Position numbers and translations under genes: made by a program. Of a stretch of DNA of 64,000 nt, positions 20,694-28,782 are shown in pieces (position 1 is the stretch's first letter; every line of letters begins with the position of its first letter). Source of the DNA: Micromonospora andamanensis (GTDB taxonomy: Bacteria > Actinomycetota > Actinomycetes > Mycobacteriales > Micromonosporaceae); NCBI RefSeq assembly GCF_016863495.1, contig NZ_BOOZ01000004.1, forward strand, positions 62,001-126,000, read 5' to 3'. The notes beneath the pieces were generated by a model that ran no database searches, was not told the DNA's origin, and worked only from the letters and a program-made list of their open reading frames with translations.

Positions 20694-21296
20694 GTGGCGT
20701 ACCGGAGCACCGAGCGGGTGAGGGCGCGGCTGACCGCCTCCCGTGAGCGGATCATCGACGCTGCCCTCGGTGTCCTGGCCGAGCACGGCTACGCCGGCTG
20801 CTCGGTGGCGGCCGTCGCCGCGCGGGCCGGGGTGGCCACCGGCAGCGTCTACCGGCACTTCCCGACCAAGGCCGACCTCTTCGCCGAGGTGTTCCGCACC
20901 GCCAGCCAGCGCGAGATCGACGCCGTCACCCGGGCCGCCGCTGCCGCCGAGGGCACCGCCGCCGCGCGGATCCAGGCGGTGATCGAGACCTTCGCCGGTC
21001 GGGCGCTGCGCTCCCCGAGGCTGGCGTACGCCCTGCTCGCCGAGCCGGTCGACCCGGCGGTGGAGGCGCAGCGGCTGGTCTTCCGGCGCGCCCACGCGAC
21101 CCTGCTGGCCGGCTACATCGCCGAGGGGGTGGCCGGTGGTGAGCTGCCGCCACAGAACCCCGAGCTGACCTCCACGGCAGTGGTAGGCGCCCTGGCCGAG
21201 GCGATGGTGGGCCCACTTGCCGCAGGTGTCGCCGGCCCGGAGACCATCGGTGGCCTGGTCACCGTCATCCACCGCGCGTTGGGAGTTCCGTCGTGA
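20694..21296 (+). CDS. TetR-family transcriptional regulator
   Basis: This 200-residue protein has an N-terminal TetR helix-turn-helix (RIIDAALGVLAEHG, then AVAARAGVATGSVYRHFPTKADLF, ~17-60) and a helical ligand-binding domain. The stop overlaps the start of the AidB-like dehydrogenase by four bases (GTGA), so it very likely regulates that gene. Regulators in this setting usually sense acyl-CoA or a lipid-like ligand; here that is inference. GTG 20694 is chosen because translation upstream of it gives no protein-like sequence and the candidate operator would otherwise be coding. Confidence 0.9.
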   Translation: MAYRSTERVRARLTASRERIIDAALGVLAEHGYAGCSVAAVAARAGVATGSVYRHFPTKADLFAEVFRTASQREIDAVTRAAAAAEGTAAARIQAVIETFAGRALRSPRLAYALLAEPVDPAVEAQRLVFRRAHATLLAGYIAEGVAGGELPPQNPELTSTAVVGALAEAMVGPLAAGVAGPETIGGLVTVIHRALGVPS

Positions 21297-22921
21297 CCAC
21301 ACACGAGGTGTTCAACCAGGTTCCGCAGCTGGTCGGCCACGACACGGCGGACGAGCCCGCGCTGCTCGACGCCTTGGACCGGGAGGGTGCCGGCTGGGCA
21401 ACGGCGGAGCTGCGCGAACTCGGCCGACTGGCCGGCACCGAACAGGCGGCCGAGCACGGCCGGCTGGCCAACGACCATCCGCCGGTGCTGCGCACCCACG
21501 ACCGCTACGGCCACCGGATCGACGAGGTGGAGTTCCACCCCTCCTGGCACGAGTTGATGCGGACCGCCGTGGCGCACGGTCTGCACGCCGCGCCCTGGAA
21601 CGACGAGCGGCCCGGCGCGCACGTGGCCCGGGCTGCGAAGTTCCACGTCTGGCGTCCCGACGCGGGTCACGGCTGCCCGATCTCGATGACGTACGCGGCG
21701 GTGCCGGCGCTGCGGCACGCCCCTGACCTGGCCGCTCGCTACGAGCCGCTGCTGACAGCCCGCAACTACGACTTCGGGCTGCGTGAGCCGGAGCGTAAGC
21801 AGGGACTGCTGGCCGGCATGTCGATGACGGAGAAACAGGGCGGGTCGGACGTGCGGGCGAACACCACCACGGCCCGCCCGGCACCCGACGGCAGCTACCG
21901 GCTGGTCGGGCACAAGTGGTTCACCTCCGCGCCGATGTGCGACCTCTTCCTCACCCTCGCCCAGGCGCCGGGTGGGCTGACCTGCTTCCTGGTCCCGCGC
22001 GTGCTGCCCGACGGCACCCGCAACGCGATGCGGCTGATGCGACTCAAGGACAAGCTCGGCAACCGCTCCAACGCCTCAAGCGAGGTGGAGTACGACGACG
22101 CGGTGGCCTGGCGCGTCGGTGACGAGGGCCGGGGCGTACGCACCATCATCGACATGGTGAACCTGACCCGCCTGGACTGCGTGATCGGCGCGGCGGCCGG
22201 CATGCGGCACGGGGTCGTCACCGCCGCGCACCACGCCGCCCACCGGCAGGCGTTCGGCAGGTACCTGGTGGACCAGCCGTTGATGCGCAACGTCCTGGCT
22301 GATCTGGCGGTGGAGTCGGAGGCCGCCACCGTGCTGATGATGCGCCTGGCCGGGGCGACGGACCGGTCCGCCCGGGGTGACGCGGCGGAGACGGCGTTCA
22401 AGCGGATCGCCCTCGCCGTGGGCAAGTACTGGGTCTGCAAGCGGTGGCCCGGCCACGCCGCGGAGGCCCTGGAATGCCTTGGCGGCAACGGGTACGTGGA
22501 GGAGTCCGGGATGCCGCGACTGTTCCGCGAATCGCCGCTCAACTCGATCTGGGAGGGTTCCGGGAACGTCGCCGCGCTGGACGTGCTGCGGGCGTTGGCC
22601 GGCCGGCCGGAGGTGATGGCGGCGTTCCAGGCGGAGGTGGAGGCTGCGGCGGGTGCCGACGCCCGGCTCGACGCCGCCGTCCGCCAGGTGCGGTCCGCGC
22701 TCGCCGATCCGGCCGATCTGGAGGTACGTGCCCGTCGGGTGGTCGAACAGTTGGCGCTGGTGCTGCAGGGCGCGTTGCTGGTGCGTCACGGTCATCCGGC
22801 CGTCGCCGACGCCTTCTGCGCGTCCCGGCTGGGCGGCGACCGGGGGCACGCGTACGGCACGTTGCCGGCCGGTGTCGACTTCGCCGCGATCATCGACCGG
22901 GCCACCCCGAAGGTGGGCTGA
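21293..22921 (+). CDS. AidB-like acyl-CoA dehydrogenase
   Basis: This 542-residue flavoprotein of the AidB branch is longer than typical 380-residue acyl-CoA dehydrogenases. Visible motifs are MSMTEKQGGSDVRANTTTA (flavin/substrate region, ~180-200), the helical C-terminal domain, and LECLGGNGYVEESGMPRLFRE (~395-415), characteristic of AidB-like enzymes. It ends with an extra helical region (~440-542). E. coli AidB is linked to alkylation damage and its true substrate is unclear, so a role in fatty-acid or DNA-protection metabolism cannot be distinguished. It is translationally coupled to the TetR gene. Confidence 0.9.
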   Translation: MTTHEVFNQVPQLVGHDTADEPALLDALDREGAGWATAELRELGRLAGTEQAAEHGRLANDHPPVLRTHDRYGHRIDEVEFHPSWHELMRTAVAHGLHAAPWNDERPGAHVARAAKFHVWRPDAGHGCPISMTYAAVPALRHAPDLAARYEPLLTARNYDFGLREPERKQGLLAGMSMTEKQGGSDVRANTTTARPAPDGSYRLVGHKWFTSAPMCDLFLTLAQAPGGLTCFLVPRVLPDGTRNAMRLMRLKDKLGNRSNASSEVEYDDAVAWRVGDEGRGVRTIIDMVNLTRLDCVIGAAAGMRHGVVTAAHHAAHRQAFGRYLVDQPLMRNVLADLAVESEAATVLMMRLAGATDRSARGDAAETAFKRIALAVGKYWVCKRWPGHAAEALECLGGNGYVEESGMPRLFRESPLNSIWEGSGNVAALDVLRALAGRPEVMAAFQAEVEAAAGADARLDAAVRQVRSALADPADLEVRARRVVEQLALVLQGALLVRHGHPAVADAFCASRLGGDRGHAYGTLPAGVDFAAIIDRATPKVG

Positions 22922-22925
22922 CCGG

Positions 22926-22958
22926 TCCGGCGCCGCCACGGTGGGCGGCGGCGCCGGA
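22926..22958. terminator. Convergent terminator
   Basis: A 12-bp stem, TCCGGCGCCGCC with its complement, has a 9-base loop in the 45-base gap between the AidB-like gene and the leftward chitinase. It can serve both strands. Confidence 0.8.
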
Positions 22959-22966
22959 GCCGGGGA

Positions 22967-24049
22967 TCAGCAGTAGAGGTTCGCTCCGGCGGGCACCCCG
23001 AGGATGCCCACGAACTGCTGGTACCGGGTGACCCGACTCTGCACCTGGGCGGGGTTGCCGCCGTTGCACTCGATCGAGCCGTTGATGCTGCGGATGGTCT
23101 GCCCGAAACCGGCCCCGGTGACCATCGCGTGGTGCGCGGTCATCGTGCCGGGCCCGTTCTGCGTCATCCAGTACCAGATGGCGGTCTTCCAGGCCACGGC
23201 GGCGTCGTTCTGCACCAGCCACGGGTTGGTCAGCAGCGGCAACCCGAGGGCGTTGCCCGCCGCGTTGTAGTTGAAGTTCCAGCTCAGCTGGATCGGCCCA
23301 CGCCCGTAGTACGCGGCCTGCCCGGCCGGGCAGCCGTACGACTGGCCGCTGTCGCAGTAGTGCGGGTAGTTCGCAGTGTTCTGCTCGACGATGTGCACCA
23401 GGCCGCCGGTCTCGTGGTAGACGTTCGCCAGGAAGGCCGCCGCCTCCTGACGCTGCACGGTGGCCCCGCCGGTGCGCGCGAACGCCGGGTAGGCGCTCAG
23501 CGCGTTGACCAGTCCGGAGTAGGTGTAGAAGCTGTTTCGGCCCGGGAACATCTGGTTGAACTGGGCCTCGCTGACCACGAAGGCACCCGGGTTGGTCGGT
23601 GGCGGGCTGCTGGTGGGCGGCGTGCCCGAGCAGGTGTACGGGTCCCAGTACCAGGTGCTGATGATCGGGTCGTAGCCGGGATTGTCATGTTCGGCGATGT
23701 AGTACTGGCCGTTGGTGTACCGCACGATGCTGCCGGCCGGGTACCAGGTGCCGGCGATCCAGTTCGGCTGGTTGCAGGTGCCGCCCGAGGGCGGCGGGGT
23801 GCTACCGCCGCAGGCACCGAGGTCCTGCCAGACGCCGGTGTTGCCGGGTGGAGCCTCGTTCTGGGTCCACCATTTCGCCTGGTAGTTGCGGCCGTTGTGG
23901 GAGGCCTGCATGCCTGAGGTGTAGACCGCGGCGGACTGCCACGGGGTGGCACAGGCTGCGGCGGAGGCGGCGGTCGACGGGATGACCGCCAGCAGCGCAC
24001 CGGTGAGTGTCAGTGCCGCGAGCGCGGCCAGGGCGCGCAATCTCGACAT
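22967..24049 (-). CDS. Secreted GH19 chitinase with two chitin-binding modules
   Basis: This 360-residue exoenzyme hydrolyses chitin. It has a signal peptide (~1-31), a first CBM5/12-like module (~33-80; WQSAAVYTSGMQASHNG, then AKWWTQNEAPPG) and a second similar module (~95-140; YPAGSIVRYTNGQYYIAEH). A Ser/Pro linker and a GH19 domain (~157-360) follow. Glu213 in YHETGG is the catalytic acid, and YYGRGPIQLSWNFNY is the family signature. Two chitin-binding modules before a GH19 domain is a common actinobacterial design. The promoter region (24050-24371) is shared with the divergent GH51-like gene. Confidence 0.95.
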   Translation of the reverse strand: MSRLRALAALAALTLTGALLAVIPSTAASAAACATPWQSAAVYTSGMQASHNGRNYQAKWWTQNEAPPGNTGVWQDLGACGGSTPPPSGGTCNQPNWIAGTWYPAGSIVRYTNGQYYIAEHDNPGYDPIISTWYWDPYTCSGTPPTSSPPPTNPGAFVVSEAQFNQMFPGRNSFYTYSGLVNALSAYPAFARTGGATVQRQEAAAFLANVYHETGGLVHIVEQNTANYPHYCDSGQSYGCPAGQAAYYGRGPIQLSWNFNYNAAGNALGLPLLTNPWLVQNDAAVAWKTAIWYWMTQNGPGTMTAHHAMVTGAGFGQTIRSINGSIECNGGNPAQVQSRVTRYQQFVGILGVPAGANLYC

Positions 24050-24127
24050 GGGATCACTCCTATCCAGGGGAGCGGGACGTCGAAAGCCGGGACGCCCATC
24101 GACATCCGTGATGGTAACACCTACTGT

Positions 24128-24152
24128 TCGGAAACCTTACTATCAGTTCCGA
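24128..24152. promoter_or_regulatory. Inverted repeat in the chitinase/GH51-like divergent region
   Basis: TCGGAA (24128-24133) and TTCCGA (24147-24152) are 13 bases apart in the 322-base spacer, about 80 bases upstream of the chitinase start. This is a possible regulator site, and a weak call because the arms are only 6 bp. Confidence 0.35.
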
Positions 24153-24298
24153 GCAGTGAACCGGGCGTTGAGCCGGGCCGGTTGCTGTGGGATTCTTGGA
24201 CGCCGATGCGTTGTCTCGCGTGTGAGTGACCGTCGCCCGATGGGCAACCGGGGCCGGCACGGCTCCGGGGGACGACGGCCGAAGACGGATTCGTCTCC

Positions 24299-24346
24299 GA
24301 TCCACCGGCCCCGAGTCCGGCACGTCGGGCTCGGGGCCGGTGGATC
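24299..24346 (+). promoter_or_regulatory. Leader hairpin of the GH51-like gene
   Basis: A perfect 17-bp stem (24299-24315 with 24330-24346) can be continued by four more pairs to a 6-base loop. It ends 25 bases before the ATG at 24372, directly ahead of the GAAGGAAG ribosome site. No rightward gene lies upstream, so it is not the terminator of a preceding same-strand gene. Confidence 0.65.
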
Positions 24347-24371
24347 TCCGCGTGACCAACGAAGGAAGATC

Positions 24372-26483
24372 ATGCAGATCTCGGACAGGCACGGCGTTCG
24401 ACCCCTGGACCCACCTCGGCGATCATCCCGACGCGCGCAGGCCCTTGTCGTGGCGGGCCTGCTGCTCGGCCCGGTGGCCCTGGTCGGCATCGACCAGCCC
24501 AGTGCCGCCGCCGCGACCAAGCCGGTGGAAGTGACAGTGAACGCGCGGGCCGGGTTGGCCACCGTGCCCGACACCGCCCTCGGCGTCAACCACGCCATCT
24601 GGGACTCGCAACTGGGCACCACCGAGACGTCGGACCTGCTGCGCGGGGCCGGCGTGCAGATGATGCGTTACCCCGGTGGTTCCTACGCCGACATCTACCA
24701 CTGGGAGGACCACACCGCCCCCGGCGGCTACGTCGCCCCGGGCACCGACTTCGACACCTTCATGGCCGGCGTCCGGCGGGCCGGCGCCCAACCGATGATC
24801 ATCGCGAACTACGGCACCGGCACCCCTGAGGAGGCGGCCGAGTGGGTCCGGTACGCGAACGTGACGAAGGGCTACGACGCCCGGTACTGGACGGTCGGCA
24901 ACGAGAACTACGGCAACGGCCACTACGGCTCGGCGTGGGAGGCCGACCACCATCCGGACAAGAGCGCCACGTACTACGCGAACCTGGTGGTCGCGTACGC
25001 CGACGCGATGAAGGCCGTCGACCCGAGCATCAAGGTCGGCGCGGTGCTCACCATGCCGGCGAACTGGCCCGACGGGCTGACCGCCGGTGACGACCCGGGC
25101 CCGTGGAACCAGACAGTGCTGTCCATCGCCGGCCAGAAGATCGACTTCGTCGACGTGCACTGGTACCCGGGCGGCAGCGCCGCCGAGTCGCTGCCCCGGA
25201 CCAGCCACATCACCGACGCGGTCCACCTGCTCCGGGAGCAGATCACCAGGTACGCCGGCCCGAACGCCGGTCGCATCGGCATCAGCCTCACCGAGGTGAA
25301 CGTCACCTCACAGGGGATGACCAGCCAGCCGGCCGCGCTGTTCCTCGCCGACGCGTACAGCGGGCTGCTGGCCAACGGGGTGTTCACAGTGCACTGGTGG
25401 AACGTGCGCAACGGCATCGGGCAGGTGTCGACGGTGGCCGGGCAGACCGACTACGGCGACTTCGGCATGCTCTCCAGCGGCACCTGCACCTCGGACGGAT
25501 CGGTCTGCGAGCCGCCGTTGAACACACCCTTCGCCGCCTACCACGGACTGTCCATGATGAGCCGCTTCGCCCGTACCGGCGACCAGTTCATCCGGGCGGG
25601 CAGCGACGAACCACTTGTCGCCGCACACGCGGTACGCCGGGCCAACGGCGAGGTCGCGGTGCTGCTGGTGAACCGGGACCCGGACAACGCCCGCGAGGTA
25701 AGCATCGACTATGCCGGCTTCGCCCCGTCGAGTGGGGAGCCGACGGTGCACACCCACACCAACGGGGCCACCGCCATCGCCACCAGCCGCTCCGGCAGCG
25801 CGACAAGTCGGACCCTGCCGCCGTACTCGCTGACCACGCTCGTGGTGCGTCCGGCCGCTTCGAGCACCGGGCAGCCCGGTGCTCCCGGGCAGCCCACCGC
25901 CAACGAGGTCACCGACCGGGCCGCGACGATCTCCTGGCCGGCCGCGACCCGCGGCGCGAGCCCGATCGCCAAGTACGAGGTGTACCGGCAGTACGGCGCG
26001 GTGAGCGAGCAGCTCGGCGAGACCTCGGGTACCTCGCTCACCGTCGACAACCTGGTGCCCGGTGGCAGGTACACGGTGAACGTGCTGACCCGGGACACGG
26101 CGGGCCGGGTCTCGTGGGCGTCGTCGCCGCTGAGCTTCACCACCGGCAGCCCGGCCAGCAGCACCTGCGGCGTCCGCTTCACCCGGACCACGGACTGGGG
26201 CAACGGCTACCTGGCGACCGTAGACATCACGAACAACGCGGACACCGCGATCGACGGCTGGACGCTCACCTGGACCTGGCCGACGACATGGCAGCGGGTG
26301 GGCAGCGGCTGGAGCGCGAACTGGGAGCAGGTCGGCAGCACCGTCCGGGTCACCGGCAACGACGACAACCGGCGGATACCCGCCGGGGGCACCACCAGCG
26401 CCGGCTTCGTCGGGGAGTACAGCGGACCGAACGTCACCCCTACGGCGTTCCGGCTCAACGGCGCGCTCTGCACCGTCAGCTGA
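24372..26483 (+). CDS. Secreted clan-A glycosidase (GH51-like arabinofuranosidase) with FN3 and CBM2
   Basis: This 703-residue exoenzyme has a signal peptide (~20-48). A (beta/alpha)8 domain (~50-380) carries candidate acid/base Glu178 (TVGNENYGNG) and nucleophile Glu308 (SLTEVNV). A beta-sandwich (~400-495), a fibronectin type III domain (~505-595) and a C-terminal CBM2 (~600-703; STCGVRFTRTTDWGNGY) follow. The NEN acid/base context and flanking sandwich resemble GH51 arabinofuranosidases. Related clan-A families (GH30, GH39, GH44) cannot be ruled out by eye. ATG 24372 follows GAAGGAAG; the frame is open far upstream but that part is not protein-like. CBM2 suggests action on cellulose-bound plant cell wall. 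Confidence 0.82.
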   Translation: MQISDRHGVRPLDPPRRSSRRAQALVVAGLLLGPVALVGIDQPSAAAATKPVEVTVNARAGLATVPDTALGVNHAIWDSQLGTTETSDLLRGAGVQMMRYPGGSYADIYHWEDHTAPGGYVAPGTDFDTFMAGVRRAGAQPMIIANYGTGTPEEAAEWVRYANVTKGYDARYWTVGNENYGNGHYGSAWEADHHPDKSATYYANLVVAYADAMKAVDPSIKVGAVLTMPANWPDGLTAGDDPGPWNQTVLSIAGQKIDFVDVHWYPGGSAAESLPRTSHITDAVHLLREQITRYAGPNAGRIGISLTEVNVTSQGMTSQPAALFLADAYSGLLANGVFTVHWWNVRNGIGQVSTVAGQTDYGDFGMLSSGTCTSDGSVCEPPLNTPFAAYHGLSMMSRFARTGDQFIRAGSDEPLVAAHAVRRANGEVAVLLVNRDPDNAREVSIDYAGFAPSSGEPTVHTHTNGATAIATSRSGSATSRTLPPYSLTTLVVRPAASSTGQPGAPGQPTANEVTDRAATISWPAATRGASPIAKYEVYRQYGAVSEQLGETSGTSLTVDNLVPGGRYTVNVLTRDTAGRVSWASSPLSFTTGSPASSTCGVRFTRTTDWGNGYLATVDITNNADTAIDGWTLTWTWPTTWQRVGSGWSANWEQVGSTVRVTGNDDNRRIPAGGTTSAGFVGEYSGPNVTPTAFRLNGALCTVS

Positions 26484-26490
26484 GGCCGCA

Positions 26491-26530
26491 GGCGTCGCCG
26501 GTGGGGCCGACGTGCTCCACCGGCGACGCC
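26491..26530 (+). terminator. Terminator of the GH51-like gene
   Basis: A 14-bp perfect stem (26491-26504 with 26517-26530) and 12-base loop lie eight bases after the stop. Confidence 0.85.
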
Positions 26531-26620
26531 GGGACTGGTGATTTTGCCGATGCGGTGCTGGCGGAGCGCCCCAAACACTGATCGCAGTCGATACAGCTCC
26601 AACCCAAGGGAGTATCCGAC

Positions 26621-27508
26621 GTGCGATCTACCACCACCACCCGTCCCCGTTCCGTCCCCCTCCTGGCCCGGCTGGCGATGGCCGCCGTCGTGGCCGCCGG
26701 TGGCGTCGTCGCCACCTCGACCCCCGTCCAGGCCGCCAACCCGTACGAGCGGGGACCGGCACCGACGACCGCGATCCTGGAGGCCAGCCGGGGCCCCTTC
26801 GCGACCTCGTCGACATCCGTCTCCTCGCTGGTGAGCGGCTTCGGCGGCGGCGTCATCTACTACCCGACCACCACCACCGCCGGCACCTTCGGCGCGGTGG
26901 CCATCTCGCCCGGCTACACCGCATCCTGGTCGAGCCTGGACTGGCTGGGCCCGCGGATCGCCTCGCACGGTTTCGTGGTCATCGGCATCGATACCATCAC
27001 CCGGCTGGACCAGCCGGCCAGTCGGGGCCGGCAACTGCTGGCCGCCCTGGACTACCTGACCGAGCGCAGTTCGGTGCGCGGCCGGATCGACGCGAGCCGG
27101 CTCGCCGTGGCCGGACACTCGATGGGCGGTGGGGGCAGTCTGGAGGCCGCCGCGAGCCGGCCGTCGTTGCAGGCCGCGGTGCCGCTGGCGCCGTGGAACC
27201 TGGACAAGAACTGGTCGAACCTGCGGGTGCCGACGCTCATCGTCGGTGGCGAGAACGACACGGTCGCCTCGGTCTCCTCGCACTCCGAGCCGTTCTACAA
27301 CAGCATTCCGGCGTCGGCGGAGAAGGCGTACCTCGAACTCAACGGCGAGGGCCACTTCTTCCCCAACACGGTGAACACGCCCACCGCCAGGCAGATGGTG
27401 GCCTGGTTGAAGCGGTTCGTCGACGACGACACCCGGTACGAGCAGTTCCTCTGCCCGGGTCCGAGCGGTCTGGCGATCGAGGAGTACCGCAACACCTGCC
27501 CGCACTGA
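26621..27508 (+). CDS. Secreted cutinase / PET-hydrolase-type esterase
   Basis: This 295-residue secreted alpha/beta hydrolase is of the Thermobifida cutinase (type I PET hydrolase) family, cleaving cutin and possibly other polyesters. A signal peptide (~1-38) is followed by the mature start [11 protein letters not shown]. The catalytic triad is visible: Ser167 in GHSMGGGG, Asp213 in GENDTVA and His245 in GEGHFFP. Tyr100 (SPGYTASW) and Met168 form the likely oxyanion hole, and Trp192 (APW) is the substrate-stacking Trp. Cys278 and Cys293 near the C-terminus match the conserved disulfide. Length and motif order fit the family closely. It is monocistronic, with its own terminator. Confidence 0.93.
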   Translation: MRSTTTTRPRSVPLLARLAMAAVVAAGGVVATSTPVQAANPYERGPAPTTAILEASRGPFATSSTSVSSLVSGFGGGVIYYPTTTTAGTFGAVAISPGYTASWSSLDWLGPRIASHGFVVIGIDTITRLDQPASRGRQLLAALDYLTERSSVRGRIDASRLAVAGHSMGGGGSLEAAASRPSLQAAVPLAPWNLDKNWSNLRVPTLIVGGENDTVASVSSHSEPFYNSIPASAEKAYLELNGEGHFFPNTVNTPTARQMVAWLKRFVDDDTRYEQFLCPGPSGLAIEEYRNTCPH

Positions 27509-27514
27509 GGTCAA

Positions 27515-27543
27515 CCGGAGCGGACGCGACGCGTCCGCTCCGG
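27515..27543 (+). terminator. Terminator of the cutinase gene
   Basis: CCGGAGCGGACGC and its complement form a 13-bp stem with a three-base loop, six bases after the cutinase stop. Confidence 0.85.
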
Positions 27544-27550
27544 GTCGTCC

Positions 27551-27584
27551 GGCCGCCGGTCTTCCGTCCCGAGGACCGGCGGCC
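27551..27584 (+). terminator. Second hairpin behind the cutinase gene
   Basis: GGCCGCCGGTC pairs with 27574-27584 across a 12-base loop, just after the first terminator and ending four bases before the operator-like palindrome. It is probably a tandem terminator insulating the next operon. Confidence 0.6.
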
Positions 27585-27588
27585 TTAT

Positions 27589-27607
27589 ATTGCATTGGCA
27601 GTGCAAT
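27589..27607. promoter_or_regulatory. 19-bp operator-like palindrome before the acyl-CoA dehydrogenase pair
   Basis: ATTGCATTGGCAGTGCAAT has perfect 6-bp arms (ATTGCA/TGCAAT). The centre is also near-symmetric (TTG/CAG), with three mismatched positions in total. It ends 17 bases before the GTG start at 27625. The TetR gene at 35033 and the LuxR-type gene at 35718 are candidate binders. Confidence 0.65.
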
Positions 27608-27624
27608 AATGTTGGAGGTGGTGA

Positions 27625-28782
27625 GTGTCCGACCACACGGCTGACGGGCTGCGCGAGCTCGTCGCGACGTTCCTGCGGACGCACGACCCGAGAGGTGACC
27701 GCACCGGTTTCCTGCGCGCCCGCTTCGACGCCGGACTGGCCTGGGTGCATTTCCCGCCGGGCCGCGGTGGCCTGGGCGCACCGGCGCACCTTCAGGCGGT
27801 GGTGGACGACGCCTTCGCCGAGGCCGGCGCGCCGGACAACCGACCCCGGCGCAACAGCATCGGGCTCGGCATGGCCGCGCCCACCCTGCTGCGACACGCC
27901 AGCGAGGCCCAGTGCCGGCGCTGGCTGCGTCCGCTGTGGACCGGCGAGGAGGTGTGGTGCCAGTTGTTCAGCGAGCCCGAGGCCGGGTCCGACCTGGCGA
28001 GCGTGCGCACCCGGGCGGTGCCCGACGGTGCCGACTGGGTGGTCGACGGCCAGAAGGTGTGGACGTCGCTGGCCCACCTGGCGCGTTGGGCGATCCTGCT
28101 GGCCCGCACCGATCCGGACGCGCCGAAGCATCACGGCCTCACCTACTTCGTCTGCGACATGGCCGCGCCGGGGGTGCGGGTGCGTCCCCTGCGGCAGGCC
28201 ACCGGCGAGGCGGAGTTCAACGAGGTCTTCCTGACCGGGGTCCGGATACCCGACAGTCACCGGGTCGGACAGGTCGGGCACGGTTGGGCTGTCGCCCGCA
28301 CCACGCTGATGAACGAACGCGTCGCCATCGGTGGCCGTCCGTTGCCCCGGGAGGGCGGCATGGTCGGTGTGCTGGCCCGGCTCTGGCGGGACCGACCCGA
28401 CCTGCGTACCGGCGGCCTGCACGAGGAGGTCCTGCACGCGTGGGTACGCGCCGAGGCCGCCCGGCTGGCCGCGTTGCGCCTGCGCCAACTGGTCGCCGCC
28501 GGCCAACCCGGCCCCGAGGGCTCGGCGGTGAAGCTGTCCTTCGCCGAGCTGAGCCAGCGGATCAGCGGTCTGGAGGTGGAGCTGCGTGGTGCCGAGGGGC
28601 TGCGGCACGACGACTGGACGATGCGTCGACCAGCCGAGCCCGACCTGCTCGGCCGCACCGCCACCTACCGCTACCTGCGCGCCCGGGGCAACTCCATCGA
28701 GGGCGGCACGTCGGAGATCCTGCGCACCATCATCGCCGAGCGGGTGCTCGGGCTCCCCGCCGAACCTCGGGTCGACAGGTGA
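27625..28782 (+). CDS. Acyl-CoA dehydrogenase, subunit 1 of a probable heteromeric pair
   Basis: This 385-residue FAD enzyme has the acyl-CoA dehydrogenase fold: an N-terminal helical domain, LFSEPEAGSDLASVRTRAV (flavin/substrate motif, ~115-135), and a C-terminal helical domain ending NSIEGGTSEILRTIIAERV. At the usual catalytic-Glu position (YEGT in classical enzymes) it reads IEGGT, as in actinobacterial FadE proteins that work in alpha2beta2 pairs. GTG 27625 has GGAGG six bases upstream. It overlaps the next gene by four bases. In steroid and cyclic-acid degraders such neighbouring FadE genes form one enzyme oxidising bulky acyl-CoAs; that role is inferred. Confidence 0.9.
   Translation: MSDHTADGLRELVATFLRTHDPRGDRTGFLRARFDAGLAWVHFPPGRGGLGAPAHLQAVVDDAFAEAGAPDNRPRRNSIGLGMAAPTLLRHASEAQCRRWLRPLWTGEEVWCQLFSEPEAGSDLASVRTRAVPDGADWVVDGQKVWTSLAHLARWAILLARTDPDAPKHHGLTYFVCDMAAPGVRVRPLRQATGEAEFNEVFLTGVRIPDSHRVGQVGHGWAVARTTLMNERVAIGGRPLPREGGMVGVLARLWRDRPDLRTGGLHEEVLHAWVRAEAARLAALRLRQLVAAGQPGPEGSAVKLSFAELSQRISGLEVELRGAEGLRHDDWTMRRPAEPDLLGRTATYRYLRARGNSIEGGTSEILRTIIAERVLGLPAEPRVDR

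Noticed and set aside
24128..24152. TCGGAA/TTCCGA as a sure regulatory site
   Set aside because: Kept only as a weak feature: 6-bp arms 13 bases apart are expected often by chance.
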